Source of the DNA: Bariatricus massiliensis
GTDB lineage: Bacteria > Bacillota > Clostridia > Lachnospirales > Lachnospiraceae
Direction: 5' to 3'
DNA: 64,000 bases
NCBI RefSeq assembly: GCF_900086725.1
Contig: NZ_LT574838.1
Span: 248,001 to 312,000 of the forward strand
Shown: positions 9,340 to 17,032 of the stretch, one piece after another
Layout of the letters: every line of letters starts with the position of its first letter
Numbering within the stretch: position 1 is the stretch's first letter
Program-made: the position numbers and the translations under genes
Notes under the pieces: generated by a model
What the model was told of the DNA's origin: nothing
The model's input: the letters and a program-made list of their open reading frames with translations, nothing else
Databases searched by the model: none

Positions 9340-9382
9340 TATAATATGCCGCTTTGCGGCATAAAGGCAATGCAATTGCCTT
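9340..9382. repeat. Two further dyads between the apt promoter modules
   Basis: ATGCCGC-TTT-GCGGCAT (9346-9362) and AAGGCAAT-GCA-ATTGCCTT (9364-9382). The first sits directly after a plus-strand TATAAT (9340-9345), mirroring the promoter-plus-dyad layout of the flanking modules. Function not evident. Confidence 0.6.
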
Positions 9383-9430
9383 AATTGCACGCATGTGCAA
9401 TTATTATACCATAAATTTCGAATTTTTCAA
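9382..9430 (-). promoter_or_regulatory. Upstream apt/rel promoter with the same dyad (module B)
   Basis: On the minus strand: -35 TTGAAA (9425-9430), 16-nt spacer, -10 TATAAT (9403-9408) preceded by TGG, then the same AATTGCAC/GTGCAATT dyad (9383-9402). The -35 lies 3 nt past the recJ stop codon, so this is the first promoter seen for the apt-rel-MBL-hemZ-hisS-aspS run. Confidence 0.7.
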
Positions 9431-9432
9431 AT

Positions 9433-11193
9433 TTATTTGTAATTTTGCACTACAATCTGTGGTGTGCGGATTCCTTGATATTCGTTGATATCTGGGTAAT
9501 AGGTGAAGGACATATAGATGTCCTGTCCTCTCCCCGCCAGTAGGTTTCTCTGTGCCCGCTCTCCAAAAGCCGTCTCGATGTAGGCAAGAAAGTCTTCCAC
9601 ATTTCCGAAATAAATGGCGTCTATCTCTGTGCCTCCTGTGTCTTTGACTCTCATTTTCAGGACGTTCCTGTTCTTCCCAAGTACGCGGGCGCTTTTCACT
9701 TCGACCTTGCGCTCTGCAAATACGGGCTTGGGATTGGCCTTCCCGTAGGGTTCCAGCACGCCCAATTCTTTCACAAATCCCTCCGTCACGTTGCAAAATG
9801 GGAGCTGCATATCAATGGATACTTTTTCAACCAAATCTTCCTCCGTGATTCCGGACGTGTCGTTGATTGCTTTCCTGAATTCTGCCAGATTCTCCTCCGG
9901 GAGGGAAAGTCCCGCCGCCATCTTATGTCCCCCGAACTTGCTCAGGAGATTCCGGCAGCGGTTCAGCCCTTCGTACATATGCCAGCTTTCAATGGAGCGG
10001 CCGGAACCTTTCAGCCCCTCCGCCGCTTTGGTGAGCACGAATACGGGCTTATAATATTTCTCCCTCACCCGTCCTGCCACAATTCCTGCCAGACTTTCAT
10101 GACAGTTGGGGAGATAAATGACCAAGACCCGGTCGTGGTAAATGGGTGTAGTCTCTACCTGTGAAAAGGCTTCCTCCACCGCGGCCGCAGTCATGTCCTT
10201 CCTGCTGTCATTCAGTGCCTTCAAGTCTCCCGCCAGCACATCGGCCTCCCTGCTGTTATCCGCCTCCAAAAGCTCCAGCGCCCGCTTGGCGGTATCCAGT
10301 CTGCCGCTGGCATTCATGCAGGGCCCAAGGACGAATCCGATATGGTAGGCAGACAATCGTTCTACATCCACCCCTGTACACGCAATCAATGCTTTCAGCC
10401 CCTTATTTTGTGTCCGTTTCAGCATTTCCAGTCCCTGCTTCACAAATATCCTGTTTTCATCCACCAGATCCATCACATCGCCCACGGTGGCAATGGCTAC
10501 ATTTTCCATCAAATAATCAATATCGTCCACATCGGCTCCCATGGCTTCGCATAGCGCTTCCGTCAGCTTGTAAGCCACAGCCGCCCCGCAGAGCCCCTTG
10601 AACGGATAAGGGCAGTCCTCCCTTTTGGGGTCCACCACCGCGTCTGCGGGGGGCAGCAGGTACCGACGCCCTTCCTCTGTATCCTCATAGGGGACTTCAT
10701 GGTGGTCGGTCACAATGACGGTCATCCCAAGGCTCTTTGCATAGTCGATTTCTTCTGACGCGGCAATCCCGTTGTCGCAGGTCACAATCGTGTCCACGTC
10801 CGCGTCCAGTGCACGCTCTATCAGGTGCCGGTTCAGCCCGTACCCATCCTTCATCCGGTCGGGAATGTCACTGTCCACATCGGCTTTCAAATAAGCAAGC
10901 CCCTTCATCAGTATGTAAGTGGATTGAATCCCGTCGATGTCATAATCTCCGATAATCCGTATCTTACTGCCGTCCTTGATTTTTTCCATCAACACGGCCA
11001 CGGCCTTGTCCATATCCTTCATCAACATACCGTCGTACAGATCCGCTATCGTACCGTTCAGATAACGGTCAATAGCCTCGTCGCCGATAATTTCCCGGTT
11101 CCGTATCAGCGACGCGATCCGTGGGCTGATGTGGAACTTTTCGCTGATTGCCTGAAAGTCGGCTCCTTTTCTTAATAGTACCCAGCTTTCCAT
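9433..11193 (-). CDS. recJ: Single-stranded-DNA-specific exonuclease RecJ
   Basis: 586 residues of the DHH/DHHA1 superfamily. The catalytic motifs GDYDIDGI (near residue 82) and VTDHHEV (near 159) bind Mn/Mg; the C-terminal DHHA1 part has GGHKMAAGLSL, followed by the OB domain. RecJ degrades ssDNA 5' to 3' in recombination and repair. GGAGAAAAT precedes the ATG. A terminator-like hairpin separates it from secDF. At 586 residues it is the compact form, without the extra C-terminal domain of some Bacillus proteins. Confidence 0.95.
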   Translation of the reverse strand: MESWVLLRKGADFQAISEKFHISPRIASLIRNREIIGDEAIDRYLNGTIADLYDGMLMKDMDKAVAVLMEKIKDGSKIRIIGDYDIDGIQSTYILMKGLAYLKADVDSDIPDRMKDGYGLNRHLIERALDADVDTIVTCDNGIAASEEIDYAKSLGMTVIVTDHHEVPYEDTEEGRRYLLPPADAVVDPKREDCPYPFKGLCGAAVAYKLTEALCEAMGADVDDIDYLMENVAIATVGDVMDLVDENRIFVKQGLEMLKRTQNKGLKALIACTGVDVERLSAYHIGFVLGPCMNASGRLDTAKRALELLEADNSREADVLAGDLKALNDSRKDMTAAAVEEAFSQVETTPIYHDRVLVIYLPNCHESLAGIVAGRVREKYYKPVFVLTKAAEGLKGSGRSIESWHMYEGLNRCRNLLSKFGGHKMAAGLSLPEENLAEFRKAINDTSGITEEDLVEKVSIDMQLPFCNVTEGFVKELGVLEPYGKANPKPVFAERKVEVKSARVLGKNRNVLKMRVKDTGGTEIDAIYFGNVEDFLAYIETAFGERAQRNLLAGRGQDIYMSFTYYPDINEYQGIRTPQIVVQNYK

Positions 11194-11214
11194 ATTTTCT
11201 CCTAGCTTTTGTCC

Positions 11215-11249
11215 AAAAAAGGTGCCGGAAGAATTCCCCCAACACCTTT
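11215..11249 (-). terminator. Hairpin with T-run between secDF and recJ
   Basis: Minus strand: stem AAAGGTG...CACCTTT with an inner GGGGGAA/TTCC pairing, ending in TTTTTT. It falls 14 nt after the secDF stop and 22 nt before the recJ start, so recJ may depend on read-through. Confidence 0.7.
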
Positions 11250-11262
11250 CTGTATTTACTGT

Positions 11263-13413
11263 TTATTTTTCCTTTTTCATGAACTTCGTCCGCATCACAT
11301 ACCACAGAGCGCCTGTCACACATACGGAAGAGTAAGCGCCGCACACGATACCTACCATCAGCGGGCTCGCAAATTCTTTGATGGAGCTTACTCCCATAAC
11401 GAAGAGTACCGCGACCATGACAAATGTAGTCAGTGAAGTGTAGATACTTCTTGTCAGTGTGTAAGTAATACTCCTGTTCACCACATCTGCAAGTTCGTCA
11501 TTTCTCTTGCGGCCTTTCATCTCCTCGCGGATACGGTCGAAGATAACAATGGTCGCGTTGATAGAGTAACCTACGATAGTCAGCATACATGCGATAAACG
11601 TATTTCCTACGGTTACTCTTGCCACTGCGTAGAACATCAGGACAACGAGTACATCATGTACCAGCGCAAGCACGGCGCTCGTCGCAAAGCGTACATCTTT
11701 GAATCGGAACCAGATGTAAAGCAGCATACAGATGGTTGCAATGAGAACCGCCACAATGGCGTCCTGACGCATTTCTGAGCTGACCGTAGAACTGATATTT
11801 TCAGCGGTGATTTTGGCCGCATCCACGCCGAACTTATCTGCCAGCGCCTGATTCAGTGCCTCACGCTCATCCAAGTCAAGTGTCTGTGTCTTGATGATTA
11901 CCTGATTGGTGTCTTTGACTTTCTGGGTCTGAACATTCTTATCCCCGGTCACTTCCTCTACTACCGGCACGATTTCTGAATCTATCTCTTTGATGCTGTA
12001 GTCTTTATCAAACGTTACGTTCGTAGAAGTACCGCCCTTAAATTCCAGACTGTAGTTGAGCGCGCCGTTCCCCTTGGAGGACTGGATGCCCATCGCCACA
12101 AATCCCACGCAGATTACTGCGATTGAGACAGCAAAGAAAACCGCCTTCTTGCCGAGGAAATTGATTGGCTTTCTCGCTTCTTTCTTCTTTGCGTAGAACT
12201 TCACGTCCCGGATTCCTACCGCATAGAATGCGTACACAATCATCCTTGTGATAACAAGGGCTGTGAACATAGACACAACAATACCGAGGGCCAATGTCTG
12301 TGCAAAGCCTTTTACACTTCCTGAGCCTTTTAGCCCCAGAACGATGGCGGCAATCAAGGTTGTTACATTCCCGTCCACAATGGCGGACATGGCTTTGTGG
12401 AAACCGTTCCTGAGCGCAGACTTCACGCTGATACCAGCCGTGACTTCCTCACGCACACGGGCAAAAATAATGACATTTGCATCCACGGCCATACCGATGG
12501 ACAAGATAATACCGGCGATACCCGGAAGTGTAAGCGTGATATCAAACGCATTCAGCAGGAGCAGAACCAGTCCTGTATAAATCAAAAGCGCAAGGCTGGC
12601 CGCGAATCCTGGAAGCAGGTATACCACGCACATGAAGATAAATACGATGGCAAGTCCGATTGCCCCGGCTTTTAAGCTGGTGCTGATTGCTTCCTCACCA
12701 AGCTGGGCGCCTACCACATTGGAGCGCAGCTCTTCCAGCTCGAGCTGCAGGCCGCCGATTCGGATAGTGGAAGCCAGAGTCTCCGCCTCTTCATAGGAAG
12801 CCATGCCTGTGATGACCGCTTCTCCTGCGGTGATTGCTTCATTTACCCTCGGGGAGCTTATCGTCTCTCCGTCGTAGATGATGGCAATCTGTTTTCCTAC
12901 ATTCGCTTCTGTTGCCTCCGCGAACTTTTGTGCCCCTTCTTTTGTAAGTGTCAGGGCAACCACATATTGGTTATTTTTTGTCGTCTTATCCTGCTGAGTT
13001 CTGGCCTCCGCAGTCTCTACGTCCGTACCCGAGAGCACTGTCTCTCCCTCTGAGTCCTGAAATACGAGGGAACCTGGCTTTCCTAGCTCCTCCAGTACTT
13101 TATTGGCGTCTGAAACACCCGGAATCTCGATACTGATACGGTCGTCACCTTCCTGATAGACCGTGGCCTCCGTACTGTACTGTTCCACACGCTTCTGCAG
13201 CTTGTAGATGGTGTCTGCCATCTGCTCTTTTGTCGGGTTCTTATCCTTTGCCTGATACGTGATACTGACACCACCGGCGAGGTCAAGGCCGAGCTTAATG
13301 TTTTCTACAGCGCCTGCTTGTGAAGCGCCGAATCCTTTCCAGCTTGTGAAGCCCAGCAGCCCGATGAGCACTGCCGTCAGAATGAGGCTTGCGATGCCTT
13401 TATTCTTTTTCAT
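11263..13413 (-). CDS. secDF: Protein translocase subunit SecDF (fused SecD-SecF)
   Basis: 716 residues joining SecD (1-~400) and SecF (~420-716) in one chain, as in many Firmicutes. SecD marks: an N-terminal membrane helix, LGLDLAGGVSITYQ, the P1-domain region, and the membrane block beginning LPGIAGIILSIGMAVDANVIIF. SecF marks: LEFKGGT and the matching SINATIVIFDRIREE. Twelve membrane helices are expected. It uses proton motive force to assist late stages of Sec export. It begins 3 nt after scfB, so it is co-transcribed with the SCIFF locus, a known clostridial arrangement. Confidence 0.96.
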   Translation of the reverse strand: MKKNKGIASLILTAVLIGLLGFTSWKGFGASQAGAVENIKLGLDLAGGVSITYQAKDKNPTKEQMADTIYKLQKRVEQYSTEATVYQEGDDRISIEIPGVSDANKVLEELGKPGSLVFQDSEGETVLSGTDVETAEARTQQDKTTKNNQYVVALTLTKEGAQKFAEATEANVGKQIAIIYDGETISSPRVNEAITAGEAVITGMASYEEAETLASTIRIGGLQLELEELRSNVVGAQLGEEAISTSLKAGAIGLAIVFIFMCVVYLLPGFAASLALLIYTGLVLLLLNAFDITLTLPGIAGIILSIGMAVDANVIIFARVREEVTAGISVKSALRNGFHKAMSAIVDGNVTTLIAAIVLGLKGSGSVKGFAQTLALGIVVSMFTALVITRMIVYAFYAVGIRDVKFYAKKKEARKPINFLGKKAVFFAVSIAVICVGFVAMGIQSSKGNGALNYSLEFKGGTSTNVTFDKDYSIKEIDSEIVPVVEEVTGDKNVQTQKVKDTNQVIIKTQTLDLDEREALNQALADKFGVDAAKITAENISSTVSSEMRQDAIVAVLIATICMLLYIWFRFKDVRFATSAVLALVHDVLVVLMFYAVARVTVGNTFIACMLTIVGYSINATIVIFDRIREEMKGRKRNDELADVVNRSITYTLTRSIYTSLTTFVMVAVLFVMGVSSIKEFASPLMVGIVCGAYSSVCVTGALWYVMRTKFMKKEK

Positions 13414-13416
13414 GTC

Positions 13417-14817
13417 CTACTTCCTTTCTTCTGCCAATGCAGCCTTTATCATAATTGCGCATTCCACGCGTTTGCGTTCCATCTCACACCCGATATCATA
13501 AGCATCCTGAAGCCCGCCCGCATATTTGTAGGCGTTGGCCATACAGCCTCCGCTGCAGTAAAATCTTGCAAAACAGTTTTTACACTTTTCTTTTGTGTAT
13601 ACATTGCAGCAGCGGAACTCGTCTGCAATCTCGGGTCTGGTAATCCCTTGTTCCACATTTCCCATCAGGAAATCTTCATCGCCCACGAACTGGTGGCACG
13701 GGTAGAAGTCTCCCCACGGTGTCACGGCCAGATATTCGGTACCGGAGCCGCAGCCGGAGAGGCGTTTAGAAAGGCACGGCCCGCCCTCCAAGTCAATCAT
13801 AAAGTGGAAGAAATTAAATCCTTCTCCCTTGTTCTCTTTTTCAATAATATATTGCGCAAGCTTGTCGTACTCCTCGAAAATCTGCGGCAGGTCGCTCTCC
13901 CGGATTGCATAGGGATCCGTCTCGTCTCCCACCACAGGCTCGATGGACATCTGTTTGAATCCTAAGTCTGCAAAATGCTTGACATCCTCGGAGAAGTCGA
14001 GGTTGTTTCTGGTGAAAGTCCCTCTGATGTAGTAACGCTCCTGATTTCTGGAGTCCGCCAGTTTCTGGAACTTTGGCACAATCAAGTCATAGCTTCCCTT
14101 TCCGTTTCGGAAGGGGCGCATATTGTCGTTGACCTCTTTTCTCCCGTCAAGGCTGATTACCACATTATCCATCTCTTGATTGATAAAATCCTGAATCTCA
14201 TCATTGAGAAGGACGCCGTTGGTCGTCACGGTGAAGCGGAAATGCTTGTCGTGAAGCTTCTCCTGCTCTCTTCCGTAGGCCACCAAGTCTTTCACTACCT
14301 GCCAGTTCATAAGAGGTTCTCCGCCAAAGAAATCTACTTCCAGATTCCTTCTGGTACCGGAGTTCGCAATCAGGAAGTCTAAAGCCTTTTTCCCTACTTC
14401 ATAGCTCATGAGGGCCCGCCTTCCATGGTATTCTCCCTCTTCCGCGAAACAATACTTGCATGCAAGGTTGCAGTCGTGTGCGATGTGCAGGCACAGGGCC
14501 TTGACCACGGTCTTTCTCTTAATCACTTCACCGATATACGGCTCGTATGTATCTGGCACGAACAACTGACCAGCCTCGGTCAGTTCTGTTATATCTTCCA
14601 ATGCTTCCTTTAATTCTTCTTCCGGATACTTTTCGCCCAGCGTTTCCTTTATCAGGCCCCAGACAGCTTCTGATTTCAGGCTCTCTGCCGTCTGTTCTTC
14701 ATTCTGTCCTCGAAGTATGGCTATCACGTCATAGCAAAGCTCGTCCACGACATGGACGCAGCCGCTGTTGACATCCAGCACAATCCGGTATCCGTTGTTT
14801 TGGTACTGATGGATCAC
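13417..14817 (-). CDS. scfB: SCIFF radical SAM maturase
   Basis: 466 residues, GTG start with AAAGGGG 8 nt upstream. The radical SAM cluster motif is CNLACKYCFAEE. The C-terminal SPASM/auxiliary-cluster cysteines include CGSGTEYLAVTPWGDFYPC and CKNCFARFYCSGGC. The N-terminal ~90 residues resemble a peptide-recognition (RRE) domain. Relatives such as CteB form a Cys-to-Thr thioether in the SCIFF peptide. The precursor is encoded 113 nt upstream, separated by a hairpin. Identification rests on this pairing plus the motifs. Confidence 0.95.
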   Translation of the reverse strand: MIHQYQNNGYRIVLDVNSGCVHVVDELCYDVIAILRGQNEEQTAESLKSEAVWGLIKETLGEKYPEEELKEALEDITELTEAGQLFVPDTYEPYIGEVIKRKTVVKALCLHIAHDCNLACKYCFAEEGEYHGRRALMSYEVGKKALDFLIANSGTRRNLEVDFFGGEPLMNWQVVKDLVAYGREQEKLHDKHFRFTVTTNGVLLNDEIQDFINQEMDNVVISLDGRKEVNDNMRPFRNGKGSYDLIVPKFQKLADSRNQERYYIRGTFTRNNLDFSEDVKHFADLGFKQMSIEPVVGDETDPYAIRESDLPQIFEEYDKLAQYIIEKENKGEGFNFFHFMIDLEGGPCLSKRLSGCGSGTEYLAVTPWGDFYPCHQFVGDEDFLMGNVEQGITRPEIADEFRCCNVYTKEKCKNCFARFYCSGGCMANAYKYAGGLQDAYDIGCEMERKRVECAIMIKAALAEERK

Positions 14818-14860
14818 AACCGGTACCCCTTTCTATTTTTACTTGTTGTTTTTAAACATC

Positions 14861-14894
14861 AATAGACAGCGGCCATTAGCCGCTGCCTGTTTTT
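14861..14894 (-). other. Hairpin between the SCIFF peptide and its maturase
   Basis: Stem GGCAGCGGC / GCCGCTGTC (one G-U pair) with a 5-nt loop, 37 nt after the peptide stop and 48 nt before the maturase start. On the minus strand it lacks a clean T-run, so partial termination or mRNA 3'-end protection is likelier than full termination. This would give more peptide than enzyme. Confidence 0.65.
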
Positions 14895-14930
14895 CTCATA
14901 TCCGGCGGCTGCCACCGCCTTATATTCGAG

Positions 14931-15074
14931 CTATTTGCTCTGTTCGCATGTCTGGTTTCCTACTGTGCAGGATGTTTTACATGCAGACTGGCAGGATGTC
15001 TGGCATTCTCCGCATCCGCCCTTTTTGATTGTATTGTTCAATGTCTGTGTATTCAATGTTTTGATATGTTTCAT
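14931..15074 (-). CDS. scfA: SCIFF precursor peptide (six cysteines in forty-five residues)
   Basis: A 47-residue ORF starting MKHIKTLNTQTLNNTIKKGG, with six cysteines at 21, 24, 28, 32, 36 and 43, which is the defining pattern of the SCIFF family. Thr follows at 26, 34, 37 and 42. In the characterised relative CteA the maturase links Cys32 and Thr37, and both are present here. GGAGG lies 8 nt before the ATG, with a strong promoter upstream. The N-terminal half is the conserved leader. The mature product's role is unknown. Confidence 0.96.
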   Translation of the reverse strand: MKHIKTLNTQTLNNTIKKGGCGECQTSCQSACKTSCTVGNQTCEQSK

Positions 15075-15106
15075 TGCAATATCCTCCTTTTACTCGTATG
15101 TGCTAT

Positions 15107-15136
15107 AGTATATCACATGAATCTGGAGGTAGTCAA
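15107..15136 (-). promoter_or_regulatory. Promoter of the scfA-scfB-secDF operon
   Basis: Minus strand: -35 TTGACT (15131-15136), 18-nt spacer, -10 TATACT (15107-15112), about 30 nt before the scfA start codon. Confidence 0.75.
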
Positions 15137-15174
15137 CGTTTACCTTGCATGAGGAATGATAAAATTGTCTTCTA

Positions 15175-16575
15175 TTATCTCCTTTTCCTCACTACCGGTA
15201 TCGGCGTCGGGTCTTTTCTGTCCAGATTATGTATATACTTTTCTGTTTCCTTTACAATCACCGGCGATAAAAGCAGTACCGCAATCAGGTTGGGTATGGC
15301 CATCAGTGCATTTAAGGTATCCGCGGCCAGCCATACTATATTCAGGGAAACCACCGGGGCTATTCCTGCAACGGCAACATACAAGATGCGGTATGGGGTC
15401 AGCGCCCTTCTCCCGGCAACATATTCGACGCACCTCTCCCCGTAATAGGCCCAGCCTAATATCGTTGAGTACGCAAAGGAAATGATGCCTACTACGAGAA
15501 TCGTAGTCCCGATGACTGGAATCTGTTTGAAAGCCAATGTGGTCAGCACTCCCCCATTGATAATCCTGCGCCCATCGATGGCAGGGTTTTTCATAATAGT
15601 GGACACAAGCACCAGCCCGGTCATAAGGCTTATCACAACCGTATCCCAAAAAGTCCCGGTGGCTGAAACCAGCGCCTGACGGACCGGGTTGCTGGTCTGT
15701 GCCGCCGCTGCCGCGATGGGAGCCGAGCCCATCCCTGATTCGTTGGAAAACAGCCCTCTCGCAATGCCATAGCGCATGGCAAGCATCACCCCGCCGCCGG
15801 TAAGGCCGCCCGCCGCTGCTCCGGGTGCGAATGCAAGCCGTATAATAGTAAGAATTGCCGGTATCAAAAAATCACGGTTCATATATAAGATGTAAATACA
15901 CCCAAATATGTAAAACGCCGCCATGAGTGGCACCAGCTTTTCACAAACTTTGGCAATCGTTTTGATTCCGCCGAAAATGACCAGCGCCGTGCATGCCGCT
16001 GTCACGATTCCAATCAGCTCCGGGGGAGTCCCCATATTTTTTTCACAGACTGTGGCAATCGCATTGACCTGCGCCGCACATCCGATACCGAACGACGCGA
16101 AGGCGGCGAACAGCGCAAACAGCATGCCGAGCCATTTCATATGCAGTCCCCGTTCCAGCGCATACATTGCCCCGCCCTGCATATGGCCGTCCTCTGCCCT
16201 TACTCTGTATTTTACCGCAATCAATGCCTCCCCGTACTTCGTAGCGATGCCAAACACACCGGTCAGCCAGCACCAGAACACAGCGCCCGGCCCGCCCAAG
16301 GCAACCGCTGTCCCCACACCGATAATATTTCCTGTCCCTATGGTAGAGGCCAGCGCCGTAGTCAAAGCGCCAAATTGGCTCACTTCCCCTTCCGCGTCCG
16401 GATCCTTGGCCACCGACAGCCGTATTCCCGTAAATATCTTCCGCTGAATAAACCCGGTGCGCACTGTGAGATACAGGTGGGTGCCCAAAAGAAGGGCTAT
16501 CATCGGCCAACCCCAGAGAGCCTCATTTAACGCTTTTATGAAAGCATACCTCCCAGCATGCCGCCCGCCCCGCAC
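15175..16575 (-). CDS. Alanine/glycine:cation symporter (AGCS family)
   Basis: Up to 466 residues with about 11 membrane helices and the AGCS hallmarks WGWPMIALLLGTHLYLTVRTGF, GALTTALASTIGTGNIIGV and GVTAAGGLTGG-like stretches; GSAPIAAAAAQT and FAYSTILGWAYYGE match family signatures. Imports alanine or a similar amino acid with Na+ or H+. The start is uncertain: the only canonical in-frame start upstream of the domain is a GTG at 16575, inside the preceding gene. The best ribosome site (GGGAGG) instead sits 8 nt before an AUA codon at 16539, close to the usual family start. No terminator is seen after it. Confidence 0.93.
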   Translation of the reverse strand: MRGGRHAGRYAFIKALNEALWGWPMIALLLGTHLYLTVRTGFIQRKIFTGIRLSVAKDPDAEGEVSQFGALTTALASTIGTGNIIGVGTAVALGGPGAVFWCWLTGVFGIATKYGEALIAVKYRVRAEDGHMQGGAMYALERGLHMKWLGMLFALFAAFASFGIGCAAQVNAIATVCEKNMGTPPELIGIVTAACTALVIFGGIKTIAKVCEKLVPLMAAFYIFGCIYILYMNRDFLIPAILTIIRLAFAPGAAAGGLTGGGVMLAMRYGIARGLFSNESGMGSAPIAAAAAQTSNPVRQALVSATGTFWDTVVISLMTGLVLVSTIMKNPAIDGRRIINGGVLTTLAFKQIPVIGTTILVVGIISFAYSTILGWAYYGERCVEYVAGRRALTPYRILYVAVAGIAPVVSLNIVWLAADTLNALMAIPNLIAVLLLSPVIVKETEKYIHNLDRKDPTPIPVVRKRR

Positions 16576-16907
16576 AGGACGCAGGAGATTATCATATTAG
16601 TACCACCCTGCACGGTCCGATAGACCCCAATAGATATGAGAAGCAGAAGCACAAAATACAATACGCCTAATATCAATCCCCACAGGAACCGTCTGACCCT
16701 CACCAGCTTTCCGATGATAAAACCACCTGCCAACGTCGACAGAACATACACCGCCATGATTCCAATCTGCACCTTCTGCTCATCCAAATCAAATTTATAC
16801 AACAGCAAAGTGACCAGCAGCAGCAATAATGTAGTAACTATGTAGGATGCCAGCAAAGATTTGAGCATCCAGACCATTTTAAATTCCTTCTGCGCCTTTT
16901 TTTCCAT
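16536..16907 (-). CDS. TIGR04086/YrzE-like membrane protein
   Basis: 123 residues, four hydrophobic segments (LLASYIVTTLLLLLVTLLLY; GIMAVYVLSTLAGGFIIGK; FLWGLILGVLYFVLLLLISI; IISCVLCGAGGMLGGML). The length, four-helix pattern and place near the secDF region match the TIGR04086 family (YrzE of Bacillus, also found near secDF). Role unknown. The frame is open further upstream through the palindromic repeat, but GGAGG 8 nt before the ATG at 16907 fixes the start. Confidence 0.75.
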   Translation of the reverse strand: MEKKAQKEFKMVWMLKSLLASYIVTTLLLLLVTLLLYKFDLDEQKVQIGIMAVYVLSTLAGGFIIGKLVRVRRFLWGLILGVLYFVLLLLISIGVYRTVQGGTNMIISCVLCGAGGMLGGMLS

Positions 16908-16978
16908 ACACCATCCCTCCTTGTCTAAGACAGTGTATGCTGGCATAGCCCAAAATATTCCAAAGGGAGACTCCAAAG

Positions 16979-17019
16979 GGGACAGGTCCCAACGCGTTGG
17001 GACCCGTCCCCTTCTACAA
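16979..17019. repeat. GGGGACAGGTCCC palindrome, copy 3
   Basis: Arms GGGGACAGGTCCC and GGGACCCGTCCCC around AACGCGTT, followed by TTCTACAATT. Nearly identical to the 918-951 copy (one arm change), 16 kb away. It lies between the ABC exporter stop and the TIGR04086 gene. Confidence 0.85.
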
Positions 17020-17032
17020 TTTAAAGAATTAT

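Noticed and set aside
9251..9411. Repeats before apt considered as a CRISPR fragment
   Set aside because: Only two exact copies with one 101-bp gap, and each contains a promoter -10; no cas genes.
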